Counted from the stretch's first letter, positions 27,401-34,651 are shown. The stretch is 64,000 bases of DNA from Pectinophora gossypiella (GCF_024362695.1 NC_065419.1:6014678-6078677); one strand, 5' to 3'. Numbers and translations are program-made. The notes: a model not told the origin generated them from the sequence alone.

Positions 27401-28006
27401 AAATGAAAAGGTGAATACGGCATAATAGCTATTTCTACCTTCATCTATCAAAACCATTCTTATTTTTATTTGTTGTAAAATATAAAATGTTATGCATGTT
27501 TATTGCAGTGGGAAAGTGGAAGGTTGAGACAAACTTTTCCCCCACATTGATAACATAAAATTTTAATTACTCCCGCCAAATTTATAAAAAAATAAAACAT
27601 ATTTTTTTCCTAAAATCTTCTATCGTGTGGGTTGTGAGGTAGCTTACCCTAGTGTAAGGGTTACTATTGAGCCGCCAAAGGCCCCTGACATGGCTCATGT
27701 AACGACTACTAACTTACATCAGTGAGTAGTAACCGGGACCAATGGCTTAACGTGCCTTCCGAAGCACGGATCATCTTACTTTCGGACAATCAGGTGAGCA
27801 GCCTGTAATGTCCTAACCAAACTAGGGAACACAAAGTGATTTTTGGGATAATATGTTGGGGACATATCCGGGATTCGAACCCTAAAATAATAATATCCAA
27901 TATTTCCTTTCAGGACTCGTTAATCAAACTATACTGCAGCTTGAAGAAGCAGTTGCGGACAGAGAACGACAGTTGGTTACTCTCAGAAGACATGCCGCAC
28001 GAGTGA
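324..28006 (+). CDS. Tak1: TAK1 / MAP3K7 kinase, complete 10-exon gene
   Basis: TGF-beta-activated kinase 1, a cytoplasmic MAP3K that phosphorylates MKK and IKK kinases downstream of TGF-beta/BMP and, in insects, IMD immune signalling. Coding exons: 324-404, 489-788, 1300-1479, 3203-3338, 5158-5258, 5639-6400, 7732-7816, 26000-26184, 27300-27410 and 27914-28006. All introns are GT-AG, phases agree at every join, and the sum is 2034 nt (677 residues plus stop). Visible: Gly-rich loop GKGAFG near residue 30, VAVK lysine at 50, HRDLKPPN at 142-149, DFG at 163-165, activation segment with T172, T175 and S180 at the positions of human T184, T187 and S192, and WMAPE at 183-187. An acidic then Ser/Pro-rich linker covers about 285-560. 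A coiled coil at about 585-665 matches the TAB2/3-binding tail. Length fits the family. The start is the first in-frame ATG before the Gly loop. Intron 7 is unusually long. Confidence is high from motifs and the C-terminal match. Confidence 0.95.
489..788 (+). CDS. Tak1: Tak1 exon 2 (kinase N-lobe)
   Basis: Exactly 100 codons, residues 28-127, phase 0 at both ends. It holds the nucleotide-binding loop ([11 protein letters not shown]), the catalytic lysine in VAVKH (K50), the alphaC region, and the hinge region with [10 protein letters not shown]. The acceptor is tcaacag at 482-488 and the donor GTACAA at 789. It is GC-richer than the surrounding introns. Confidence 0.95.
789..1299 (+). other. 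Tak1 intron 2
   Basis: AT-rich intron with donor GTACAA and acceptor ttccag. No repeat or gene recognised. Confidence 0.8.
1300..1479 (+). CDS. Tak1: Tak1 exon 3 (catalytic and activation loops)
   Basis: Sixty codons, residues 128-187. Contains [11 protein letters not shown] (catalytic Asp 144), ICDFGTA (metal-binding Asp 163), [10 protein letters not shown] with the phospho-acceptor Thr/Ser positions, and the APE end of the activation segment. The acceptor is catttccag and the donor is GTAAGG at 1480. Confidence 0.96.
1583..1680. repeat. Dispersed repeat fragment (copy 1)
   Basis: Shares the spaced words TACATACATA, TTGTAATCC, GGGCAGAG, CAAAAGACAACTTG and AGCC with 49556-49640. Probably a LINE tail; family unknown. 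Confidence 0.5.
2940..3090 (+). pseudogene. Remnant of a LINE ORF2 C terminus
   Basis: Broken frames read like the end of an RTE/Jockey-type ORF2: KRWEDEIKK, then a Trp-containing stretch and [11 protein letters not shown]. Several frameshifts. No domain upstream. Confidence 0.4.
3203..3338 (+). CDS. Tak1: Tak1 exon 4 (kinase C-lobe)
   Basis: 136 nt, leaving one base (G) carried into exon 5. It encodes [23 protein letters not shown] and on to MWAVHTG. CDVFSWG is the conserved alphaF region of the kinase C-lobe. Acceptor aatgtttcag, donor GTGACT at 3339. Confidence 0.94.
3390..4103. mobile_element. Non-autonomous DNA element with about 32-bp terminal inverted repeats
   Basis: Left end AATAGGGTATTTGACTGGGT then CAAAGATAAAT is mirrored at 4070-4103 (ATTTATCTTTG, ACCCAGTCA, ACCCTATT). 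About 714 bp, no open frame. It contains a block at 3672-3784 also found at 12668-12777 and, in part, 60335-60430. The target duplication is not clear. Confidence 0.6.
4164..4492 (-). mobile_element. tRNA-derived SINE family A, full-length copy
   Basis: On the minus strand it starts with a tRNA-like head: A box TGGTCCAGTGGTTGAG, B box GGTTCGAATCC. The body carries GCTTCGGAAGGCACG and GCCGTTGGTCCCGG, and it ends near a TTCTTCTATCG tail. Flanked by a perfect 10-bp target duplication CAATGCCTCT at 4154-4163 and 4493-4502. Its frame gives the spurious peptide common to these SINEs. Confidence 0.85.
5158..5258 (+). CDS. Tak1: Tak1 exon 5 (kinase C-lobe end)
   Basis: 101 nt. With the base carried from exon 4 it makes 34 codons: [17 protein letters not shown], then [18 protein letters not shown]...P..RPSM is kinase subdomain XI. 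Acceptor tgacattacag, donor GTAAGT at 5259. Confidence 0.94.
5259..5638 (+). other. Tak1 intron 5
   Basis: Short AT-rich intron, GTAAGT to ttgcag. Nothing else recognised. Confidence 0.8.
5639..6400 (+). CDS. Tak1: Tak1 exon 6 (end of kinase and long linker)
   Basis: The largest exon, 254 codons (residues 267-520), phase 0 at both ends. It opens with [16 protein letters not shown], the last kinase helix. A strongly acidic Asp/Glu/Tyr stretch follows, then a low-complexity Ser/Pro-rich linker with many Ser-Pro pairs (possible proline-directed phosphorylation sites). It is clearly GC-rich (about 5650-6250) compared with the flanking introns. Acceptor acattgcag, donor GTAAGT at 6401. Confidence 0.92.
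6713..7230 (+). mobile_element. RTE-like LINE ORF2 remnant interrupted by a SINE
   Basis: The two halves 6713-6755 and 7057-7230 join at the duplicated AGACCAAATTG and read [19 protein letters not shown], then [16 protein letters not shown]. The same peptide (DVLRKGLV or [23 protein letters not shown]) occurs at 63405-63580 on the minus strand. Decayed by stops and shifts; only the C-terminal end remains. Confidence 0.65.
6756..7056 (+). mobile_element. SINE family B with tRNA-like plus 5S-rRNA-like head
   Basis: The head begins GAGCTCGGTGGCGCAGCGG (A-box-like). GTTGAAGTTAAGCAAC and GGATGGGTGACC follow, spaced as in the internal promoter of 5S rRNA (AAGCTAAGC ... GGATGGGAGACC). The body shares GCTTCGGAAGGCACG and GCCGTTGGTCCCGG with SINE family A and ends in a different tail (CCCCAACAGTGGGGACGTT). 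An 11-bp duplication AGACCAAATTG flanks it at 6745-6755 and 7057-7067. Confidence 0.75.
7732..7816 (+). CDS. Tak1: Tak1 exon 7 (linker)
   Basis: 85 nt encoding [18 protein letters not shown] and on to KYFTHG, with one base (G) carried over intron 7. The acceptor is tggtattccag and the donor GTGAGT at 7817. This short exon is supported by phase and good splice sites. The sequence itself is poorly conserved linker. Confidence 0.85.
7860..8000. repeat. Probable LINE 3' tail
   Basis: ATGAAATGAAA-type simple tail followed by GGCCCCACTCTTCC-containing sequence. The pattern is familiar from lepidopteran LINE ends, from memory. No second copy seen here. Confidence 0.3.
8331..8389. repeat. TG microsatellite
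   Basis: About 59 bp of GT/TG repeats with GAG interruptions; open frames here are artefacts. Confidence 0.9.
9186..9617. mobile_element. GC-ended MITE interrupted by a SINE
   Basis: Left end CTGCACGGCAACCGTGCCGC and right end GTTGCCGTGCAGACCCC are mirror images. The inside has ACCAATAGCCGTACG and TCCACGTAGAT, words found also at 39435-39480, 51540-51580 and 56340. The element is split at 9300-9589 by a SINE. Confidence 0.6.
9300..9589 (-). mobile_element. SINE family A copy nested in a MITE
   Basis: Has the head (minus-strand B box now GGTTCAAATTC, decayed), the core and the TTCTTCTTC end. A perfect 10-bp duplication AGGTTGCCGT flanks it at 9290-9299 and 9590-9599. Confidence 0.85.
10951..10985. 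repeat. Fragment of a common insect repeat
   Basis: TTAACCGACTTCACAAAAGG then AGG: the AACCGACTTC..AAAGGAGG end is known from many insect genomes (from memory). Too short to classify. Confidence 0.35.
12000..12190. repeat. Compound repeat: LINE-tail-like plus MITE-like GC block
   Basis: TTTATTGAGCACAAAGAACA, AAAATAGGAAGATGATCG and CAACAGGCGGCATTT resemble a widespread LINE 3' end. It runs into a GC-rich block (GCACCGCGCGGAACCC) related in style to the MITEs at 9186 and 51461. Confidence 0.35.
12668..12777. repeat. Dispersed block shared with the element at 3390-4103
   Basis: GATGATGTCACAGGACAGTA, TTTTGACGTTTCC and CTCATTTGACTAGGTTGTCA align with 3672-3784; a partial third copy lies at 60335-60430. 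Orientation and full element unknown. Confidence 0.5.
13229..13548 (+). mobile_element. SINE family A copy
   Basis: Near full-length: CTCCGTGGTCCACTGGTTGA head, TTCGAATCCCGG B box, core GGCACGTTAAGCCGTTGG, tail CACACGATAAGAAGATG. The target duplication is not obvious. Confidence 0.85.
14593..14873 (+). mobile_element. SINE family A copy, diverged
   Basis: Starts GTCAGTGGTTGAGCGTTGGG, B box altered to GGTTTAGAATCC, core GGGCACGTTAGGCAGTCGG. Older than its neighbours by the number of changes. It lacks part of the tail. Confidence 0.8.
16256..16313 (-). mobile_element. 58-bp LINE 3' fragment with perfect target duplication
   Basis: CATCATCAGCCGTACGACGC, then GCTGGGCATAGGCCTCCCCC, is the end of the LINE family seen at 46594 and 50096. 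Flanked by ACATTCGGATAT at 16244-16255 and 16314-16325 (12 bp, perfect). Severely 5'-truncated insertion. Confidence 0.8.
21554..21648 (-). mobile_element. Hairpin element, short form, 12-bp target duplication
   Basis: 95 bp almost entirely inverted repeat: ACACATAATAACGGGTTCTT against AAGAACCCGTTATTATGTG, plus a side arm TTTACGCGGTTATTATCATA. Flanked by AAGAAAAAAATG at 21542-21553 and 21649-21660. In reverse orientation it matches the ends of the 289-bp element at 60448-60736. Confidence 0.75.
22783..23520. promoter_or_regulatory. GC-rich island inside Tak1 intron 7
   Basis: About 740 bp very rich in G, C and CpG (GCGGGCGGCGGCGG-type runs at 23240-23385), standing out from an AT-rich 18-kb intron. 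It contains CRE-like TGACGTCG near 23165. Several overlapping open frames here are a by-product of high GC and show no recognisable protein. It looks like a promoter or 5'-UTR region, either an internal Tak1 promoter or the start of an unseen nested transcript. Not provable from sequence alone. Confidence 0.45.
23332..23419 (+). other. Candidate alternative first coding exon for a kinase-less TAK1
   Basis: An ATG at 23332 in strong context (cgcaccATGC) opens 29 codons ([17 protein letters not shown], then SCSWIFY) and leaves one base before a consensus donor GTGAGT at 23420. Exon 8 of Tak1 (26000) needs exactly one carried base, so a direct splice stays in frame and would give a protein with only the coiled coil. 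The phase fit has a one-in-three chance of being accidental. Confidence 0.25.
24400..24475 (-). repeat. tRNA-like SINE-head fragment
   Basis: On the minus strand GTGGCTTACCGGCTTGC followed by CGCCGGTTCGAAACC has A-box and B-box spacing, but no cloverleaf acceptor stem is evident. Likely an isolated SINE head. Confidence 0.4.
24819..24943. mobile_element. Inverted-repeat element
   Basis: CCACATCAAAGCAATT near the left end and AATTGCTTCGATGTGG at the right are complementary. An inner pair around GCGCATTTAC / GCGCAAATG adds to the stem. A half copy (ATTGCTTCAATGTGG with the same inner words) is at about 43955-44052. Confidence 0.55.
25430..25640 (-). mobile_element. SINE family C tail and LINE-like fragment
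   Basis: The minus strand carries the family C tail (GTATGTGACCTAACCTGTAT, then GACAGGCAGTCGC and GACCTGTCAAATC). It abuts GGTTTCCTCACAATGTTTTC, a widespread lepidopteran LINE-tail word from memory. No tRNA-like head. Confidence 0.55.
26000..26184 (+). CDS. Tak1: Tak1 exon 8 (start of TAB-binding region)
   Basis: 185 nt, residues to 610. After a Gly/Ala/Pro-rich start it encodes [11 protein letters not shown] and [13 protein letters not shown]. This matches the hydrophobic LDHxLQPLAP-type element and the start of the C-terminal coiled coil in animal TAK1. Acceptor cctccctcag, donor GTAGGC at 26185. Confidence 0.92.
26237..26531 (+). mobile_element. SINE family C, full-length, 17-bp target duplication
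   Basis: tRNA-like head GGAGCCTTGGTAGCTCAGTT, B box GCAGGTTCGATACC, then a tail with GTATTGGGCTGG, TCAGACAGGCAATCGC, GACCTGTCAAATC and CGGGATAACG. Perfect duplication GTACAACTTATCATCAT at 26220-26236 and 26532-26548. Recent-looking. Tail fragments recur at 25430, 36795 and 59572. Confidence 0.85.
26977..27100. repeat. Dispersed repeat, copy 1
   Basis: GACAGATGCGGCAGAGCC, TTGGTTAGGGGAGCTTAAGC and GTCTGCCATACGCAATAATA are found reversed at 47883-47975. Family unknown. Confidence 0.5.
27300..27410 (+). CDS. Tak1: Tak1 exon 9 (coiled coil)
   Basis: Thirty-seven codons: [18 protein letters not shown] and on to QLENEK. The heptad-like, highly charged helix continues directly from exon 8 (YLK + IQTELAYL). 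This part of mammalian TAK1 binds TAB2/TAB3. Acceptor tcaattccag, donor GTGAAT at 27411. Confidence 0.92.
27411..27913 (+). other. Tak1 intron 9
   Basis: Half of the intron is a SINE family A copy (27617-27880). It leaves 25 bp between the SINE duplication and the last exon. Confidence 0.75.
27617..27880 (-). mobile_element. SINE family A copy next to the last Tak1 exon
   Basis: Tail, core and B-box region (GGGATTCGAACCC complement) are present; the outer A-box part is missing. The 8-bp duplication CCTAAAAT lies at 27609-27616 and 27881-27888. Confidence 0.8.
27914..28006 (+). CDS. Tak1: Tak1 exon 10 (C terminus and stop)
   Basis: Thirty codons plus [17 protein letters not shown], then a short acidic tail ending [12 protein letters not shown] corresponds to the YYQQCKKQLE-type end of vertebrate TAK1. 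The acceptor tttcctttcag lies only 25 bp after the target-site duplication of a SINE (27617-27888). Confidence 0.93.
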   Translation, partial: DSLIKLYCSLKKQLRTENDSWLLSEDMPHE

Positions 28007-29060
28007 TGCGGCGCCGGGAACAGAACTTGGGACCACTGTTACCTGACTACACCGGATACTCGACCGTACTTGTAGCTCTTAGTTACACTATTTGGGTATG
28101 ATAGACTGAAGGAAAATTCAACTGTCAATTGCAATTGACAATCATAGACAGTAAAAATTACATTTGTTTTTACCGCCAATTTTCGAATTCAATCTCAATT
28201 TGTCGAGTATCAAAGCCAAAAAATGACGTGTAGTGCGAGATTTCCCGCAGTCCATCATATCATTGATCTCAACACACCAAATGAGCCTTGATCGACGATT
28301 CTTTTTAAAGAATTTAATTTTATATTATTGAATGTTGTCTTTGTACTTAAAATTCTTTAATTTTATATTGACATTTCAACTAACCGAATTCGTTATCGAG
28401 CGTTTTGTATTACTTACAGGTGTATTTATCGTCATTATTATATAAGCATCAATGAGATTATTTAATAACGAATTATAATTTGCATGTCCTGTATTTAACT
28501 TCCATAAATGTCTTGTTTCACTGTTGACATAACACCTTGGGCCTTATTTTTGAATCGCTCGTCTTCAACTCACGTGCGAAAATATATACCTGTCTCATTT
28601 TTTGAGATGACAAGTTGTGATGTTTTACGTGAAATGGGTATATATTTTGGAATGTAACTTGCAGGCGAGCGATTCAAAAATAAGACCCCATACCATTTAT
28701 TTTTCCCCTCCTTTTGTAAATCATGGGAATTGTTAAACGAATGGCAAGATCGCTTATCGCGTATATTAATAATGTTTGTTTGTACTGTATTCGACATAAT
28801 AGCACGTTTTAGTGCTATATTGTTGTTGTTTTCATAATGTACTTCACCAAACACTAGGAAACGTTTTTTGTTTTTGACATCTGTCAAAATGCATAGCACA
28901 ATATTTTTTGTTCTCAACAAATCAGCACATTGGTAAACTTTGTGAGTTCAATTATATTGTGTGTATGAATTGGTCTTTGAAAATAAATCGTATAAATGTA
29001 AGATAGTGTTAGTAGTGTTAAGGAAATGTTAAGGTAATAAATAAATTGTATAGAATTTAT
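28007..29060 (+). other. Tak1: Tak1 3' UTR with poly(A) signals
   Basis: No further coding sequence follows the stop at 28006. AATAAA hexamers occur at 28982-28987 and 29037-29046 (AATAAATAAA), giving a 3' UTR of about 1.0 kb. It contains an inverted-repeat element at 28537-28688. The actual cleavage site cannot be seen. Confidence 0.5.
28537..28688. mobile_element. MITE-like hairpin in the Tak1 3' UTR
   Basis: Outer arms about 22 bp long match perfectly as an inverted repeat (TTATTTTTGAATCGCTCG near 28544 and its complement near 28663-28682). The similarity weakens inward to about 55 bp, including a shared AAAATATATACC. No coding content. If transcribed in the Tak1 mRNA it would form a stem. 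Confidence 0.6.
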
Positions 29061-29166
29061 ACTGAGTTTACTTTTCACCGTCGCGTCGGCACTACTGAAC
29101 TATCACATTAGATAGAATAAAAATATGAGGTTCAATGACCAAAATTCCTATTATATTAGCTTAGAT

Positions 29167-29583
29167 CCTTTAATCCACGTTCGTAACTGATCTTTGGTAA
29201 CCAGATACGAACATGGATTTTTTTTTCTTGCTTGATAACCAGTTACGATAATGGAATTTACTTGTCGTTTTTGTAACCATGTTTCATAACCACCTACGAA
29301 AATGGTTTTTTTTTCTCTGTTCATTTTATCCACTTTCGTAGCTGAGTTTATGAAAATGATATTTTTAATAACTTTTGGCTGCACCGATGTTTATATTTCA
29401 TTTTTAAACTATTATTTATATATGTATTCGAACACAAAAAAAAACCATTTTCGTAGCTGGTTATGAAACATGGTTACAAAAACGACAAGTAAATTCCATT
29501 ATTGTAACTGGTTATCAAGCAAGAACAAAAAATCCATGTTCGTATCTGGTTACCAAAGATCAGTTACGAACATGGATTAAAGG
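29167..29583. mobile_element. Fold-back element with 8-bp target duplication
   Basis: 417 bp. Ends CCTTTAATCC / GGATTAAAGG. The arms (about 29167-29312 and 29436-29583) are near-perfect inverted copies. Each arm is built of repeats of about 50 bp around TAACCAG.TACGAA.ATGG. Flanked by perfect GCTTAGAT at 29159-29166 and 29584-29591. An 8-bp duplication suits hAT or P-type transposition. No open frame. Confidence 0.8.
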
Positions 29584-29591
29584 GCTTAGAT

Positions 29592-30113
29592 GGCAGAAAA
29601 ATATCTAAAAATATTGCACTATGGTATAGAATAGCGGCAAACAGTAGGTTGTGGTAAAGTGGCGCCCTCTTTTTTTGCTTACAACTTTTGATCGGGGGGT
29701 ATTGTAGGCTACATCAAACTTACCACTCCGCCACGAAGTGATAGATGTAAATATAGATAGATAGAAATAAAACAAGTAAAATAAAATTCAGTCCAAATTA
29801 TTTAATCAATGTAATGTTTCATATTCGTCTATTGGAATGGTGAATGTGTTATTAACAAAAATAAACTCGAAGAATTTGGCACTTTTCATTACTTTTATAA
29901 TTTTGTAGTGCACATGAGATTCTAGGTCTTAGTAGTATATAAATAAATGCTTTCCATATGCGAGCGTTGACCGCCATGCTCGCAAGTATCGATTGGACGA
30001 ATGTTCACGTAACAACTTATTTACAATAATTACAATCTCGTCTAAATGACTATCCTTTCACAATTCTCCACAATAAGAAGTTAAAAGAATATTATATTTT
30101 TTATAAGTAGTAC
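29592..30113. other. Intergenic, between the two fold-back elements
   Basis: AT-rich sequence between the convergent genes. No gene, repeat copy or RNA recognised. Confidence 0.5.
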
Positions 30114-32123
30114 AAAGGAGATCATCGGCTCTCCATACTTTGGCCGGCCCAAATTCGAAAGTGCCGGCCAGAGAAAAAAAATGTGTCGAACCTTTCGAGT
30201 ACATTGCTGTGAACATTTTTTACTATGACACCAAACGTGTATGACCATTAGTTTGGCTTTAATTAGATTTTAAAAATCTCGATTTTTCATACATTTTGTA
30301 AAAAAAAATAATATGTCCGTTGGGAATAAAAGGGATACAGGCGTATTACAAAGGACCGTTAGAACATTTATTAGTATGGCGCCAAACTTCTATGACCATT
30401 ATTTTGACGTTTATTGGACTTTCCGTTTTGGTTAATATGTTAAAATGCCGGCCATCGAATTAAATACGTCAAATCTGTCTAATAGTTGCTTCTCAATATT
30501 TTTTAATATGACACCAAATATCTATGACCATTACTTTGACTTTTATTGGAATTTACGTTTTAGTTCAAATGTGAAAAGTGCCGACCACCAAAAATACCAT
30601 GTTGACAGTATCGAGTAGATGCCTGTTAACATTTTTTTCTATAGCGCCAAACGTGTATGACCATTAGTTTGCCTTTTATTGTATTTTAAAAATCTTGATT
30701 TCTTTTTTGTTTTGTTTAAAAATAAAGTGCTTTAAGCAAAACTTGCGAAACGGCGGATTACAAAGGACCTTTAGAACATTTAATAATCTGGCGCAAAACA
30801 TTTTTGACCATTATTTTGACTTTTATTCGTCTCTCTTTCCGTTTTGGTTCAAATGGGAAAATGTCAGCCAGCGAAACAAAATAAGTCAAATCTTTTGGTA
30901 AACGACTTGAAACGTATTTCTTTACTATATTACCAAATATCGACTTTGGCTTTTATTAGACTTTTTAAAAAAATCTTTTTTTATATACATTTTAACAATG
31001 ACAATAAGCAGAGCTTTCCCTATGACTAGTTATTAGTCAGATAAATACTTTTTGTTTTTGTTTTGTGTGTTGTTAGGTGAACTTCTATATTAATACTATC
31101 TGATTTTAGATATGACGTTGGCTGTAGTTTTTGCATTCGACTCAACGTTACGGCCTAAGTTTAGGTCAAATTATGGTATTGATTCATCTTGACCGTAGAT
31201 GGTTACCACCCTCCAAAGATAAGCTTGCCATCTAGTGACGAAACTCGTATTTTGGCATGACGTCTGAAGTAGCTGTTAGGGAAGACAGGAGTCAGGCAGT
31301 TGTACTTTGCATGTATGCCGATCACAATGTCCTGGTGCTACTCGGCCGACATAGCATCGTACCTCACTTTTCTTTAAAAAAATAAGCTTCTAAAGCATGT
31401 ATCACCATCAGGTGAGATAGTGGTCAAACGAAAACCTATTTTTGATTTATAAAAATGTGTCCAATGACGACCACGATATTACGTCTTTACCTGCATTATC
31501 GCCAGACAAAACTTTTTTCGCCAAAGTGTAGGTTAAGGTATCTATGAAAACTCCAGATTTTTGAGAAATCTAATTGAGTACAAAATAGTGGTCATAGACG
31601 TTTAATGTCATAGTAATAAACATTCTGACGATCCTTTAAATAACGCGCCTGTCATATTTTATTTTATAACAAAATAAATCAAGAATCGAGATTTTAAAAA
31701 TCCAACAACAGCCAAACTGGTCATACACGTTTATTGTCATAGTGAATAATGTTTACAGGTATCTTCTCGATAGTTTTGACATATGTGTTTTGCTGACCGG
31801 CACTTTTCACTTAGAAACTAAAACGTAAAGTCCAATAAAAGCCAAAATAATGGTCATAGACGTTTGGTGCCATAATAATAAATGGTCAAAGGGATAAGTT
31901 TTAACGGGATATACCAATATTGTTTCTTGGCCGGCACTTCACATTTTCACCAAAATGTATGAAAAATACAGTTCTTTTAATTCGAATAAAACCGAAGATA
32001 TTGACCCTACAGCTTTGGTGCCATAGTAATAAATACTCAGACGGATAAGGTCTAACGGAATATAGCAAAATTATTTTTTGGCCGCCACTTTGACTTCTGG
32101 GCCGAAATCCGATGATCTCCTTT
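30114..32123. mobile_element. Large composite fold-back element, about 2.0 kb
   Basis: Terminal inverted repeat AAAGGAGATCATCGG / CCGATGATCTCCTTT at 30114-30128 and 32109-32123. The left arm holds five tandem units of about 130-160 bp marked by GCCAAACGTGTATGACCATTA-like words (near 30220, 30380, 30512, 30645 and 30790) and GTGCCGGCC. The right arm holds about four units in reverse (TGGTCATAGACGTTTGGTGC near 31590, 31720, 31850 and 32000). The centre at 31050-31420 is different and non-repeated. No long open frame and no clear target duplication. Confidence 0.65.
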
Positions 32124-34486
32124 TATACATCTACAACTTGTGATGTAAATATAAATAAATCCATATGCCAATTTCTCGATAATTCATAAACGTGTCTATA
32201 TTACAATAATTTACAGTGATATGGTAGAAATTTCCGTATTTTAACTTAATAGATATATCAAACGAAAACTTAAAACCAAATCACTAACTTTTAATTTAGG
32301 TGTAATAATATCCAAATTACTATATAATTCGGCTTCGAGAGGACGCCCTCGACCCCGCGGCTCCTGGCGAGCCGTCGCCTTGCTAGCTTCAAAAGCAAGT
32401 AAACCAAATTCATAATTTATTCTACTATAAGATTATTATCATAATTTCGTTGTAAACGGCCCAATTTATTACAAAACCTTTCTAATACGCGAGAATGAAT
32501 CTGAAACATTTTTTCTAGGTATATATAGAATAGAAATACAAGAGAAAAATTATAATATAGACAATTCCATCAAGCAACTTTCATTCTATGACGATATGCA
32601 CTATTATATTACTCATTAACCCTTACCACAATATTACAATTTTATAAAAAACACGAATTGATTTGAGACGTCATAAAATTAATTAAGGCAACAGTTTATA
32701 ACAATTATTGTTACATCTACAAGATGGTTCAAAATACATACAAGTCGTATAAAGTGATACATCGACAACTCATACAAATCGCTGCAGATTTAACAATAAC
32801 AATATGTAATTTATTTATTATATGAAATATTTCTCTTAGCTACAATAATCTCACACTTGAAATACACGCACAAGGTGAAATTTTGACTTGAGATTTTAGT
32901 TTAAAAACGTACGAACGTATACATGGTGCGTTCATATTGTACGAAACGAGAACAGAAAGTGTAAGTAATTAAACTAAGGGAATCATAACACACCGGTTTT
33001 ACGTCATTGAAATAGATGTAATTTAAAATTTCACCTTGTACAACTGTTGAACACTCGGTGCGACGTGAAATCTCAACATACACGAGCTGTGATAGTAATA
33101 AACAACCACAAACAGTACAATTCAACACAGTCTAGACATACCTCTATCACACCATAAGTATATCTGAAAATAAATTCATCTGTGGGAGTCGGCTCCCTGT
33201 GACAATGGCAGTAGTGTCATAGCGAAGTAATCTCTACAGAAAAGGTGAAGTAAAAGTCAAACAATACAACACGTGTGCAGTGTGGCTGGTATATGGCACG
33301 GTCGTGCCTCTAGCCATCTAACATGAAGTGACATAACAGGCAATTATACCTAGTGGCGAAGATTAGCACCGCGACTTACTAAACCGTGGGTACAACGTAC
33401 CCTTGTCATAGAGTACCCGTAACGATAAGTAAGCATACTATTACTATTTTACAAACAAAATTCTCCATGAGCCACAAATAATCCTGCGAAACATTCACTA
33501 AACAAACCTATCCGTCATGGAGTATTACGTAAATTCTATTACATTAACAGGCATATTCGTCAGGACACAAAATAAATATAATCTCTACTGAATTAAATTC
33601 TATCGCAAGCCAAAAAAACCATTCATAATCATAGTTTTCAAATTTCAATAAAATCTTCTAAAAATACCTAAAAATATGAAATTAAAAACTCACTACGCGT
33701 AGACAATACTAAAGTTGAGCAACGTTTACAGGGAATACAACATATTACAGCATATTTATGTATTGTCAACAATTCACAGGACCTCAAGTGTCGATACATC
33801 TAATAGATATAAAATTTCAGATATAGAAATAAGGAATTTTATTAATCTGATATCTAACGAGAGGGGAAGACTGTTATGGTCTATCGTTGTCATTCCTGAA
33901 ACGGAAAATTAAAGAAAGTTAAAAATAGTCTCTACATTTTTTATATATTAAAAAAAATATTTTGTGAGCACAACCACATCCTTTCAAACTTACACATATA
34001 TGATAAGAATACCAACTATGGCTGCAAGTTCTCTCTTGGTACGACTGAACCGATTTCACTAATAGAAAGCTACATATTTCTCAGTGACATAGGCTATATT
34101 TGATTGTGATTAATCTTCGATCATACTTATTGGTAGATGTACATTTCCTTACAAAAATTAAACAACCTATCGTCCACGTGTCAGTTGTAATGTATACAAA
34201 TATTTCGAAATTGTTCCAAAGTGTTGTACGGTTTAATCAAATTTAAACCTTAAGTAACAGAAATAACTAGATAAACGCGGCGCGCGAATAAGGACGAAAT
34301 GAGGTGCATCGCTTTATAACACCCTATTTGCCATTTTTAGGTGGCGACACCTACCAATAATATGATCGAAGTGATTAACACAATTTTTTAATGTCATATT
34401 TTCAAGAAGTGGGCACCGATCAGCGAGTTTACCTACGTCCTAAATATAAATGTGAAGTATACGAACCGACGTCGGAGCCGCGTGGA
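32124..34486. other. Intergenic / GalNAc-T 3' UTR and downstream
   Basis: AT-rich, no coding sequence. Minus-strand poly(A) candidates include AATAAA (TTTATT on the plus strand at 33837-33842), which would give a 3' UTR of about 650 nt. ATTAAA variants lie closer. 34020-34090 resembles an old repeat. The true transcript end is not visible. Confidence 0.4.
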
Positions 34487-34651
34487 CTAGCTGTGGTCGC
34501 CGCGGCGGCGCGCCTGCCACTTGAAGTCCACCTGCATGAGCCACTGCTGGCCGCGCGACCCGTCGCACGCGCGCAGCACGGGCTTCCACACGTCCGTAGA
34601 CTCCGGTTTGTCCAGGCACATGCCCGTGTTAGAGTGCTTTATTATCCGCGT
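34487..34651 (-). CDS. GalNAc-T last exon: lectin gamma repeat and stop
   Basis: Fifty-four codons plus [38 protein letters not shown], then a basic tail [12 protein letters not shown] and QQW mark the gamma repeat. Acceptor gttcctccag. The short Arg-rich C-terminal extension after FKWQ is GC-rich. Confidence 0.94.
   Translation of the reverse strand, partial: TRIIKHSNTGMCLDKPESTDVWKPVLRACDGSRGQQWLMQVDFKWQARRRGDHS

Noticed and set aside
29167..32123. CRISPR-like array or satellite
   Set aside because: Repeats are arranged as inverted arms with terminal repeats and, in one case, a target duplication; this is an animal genome.
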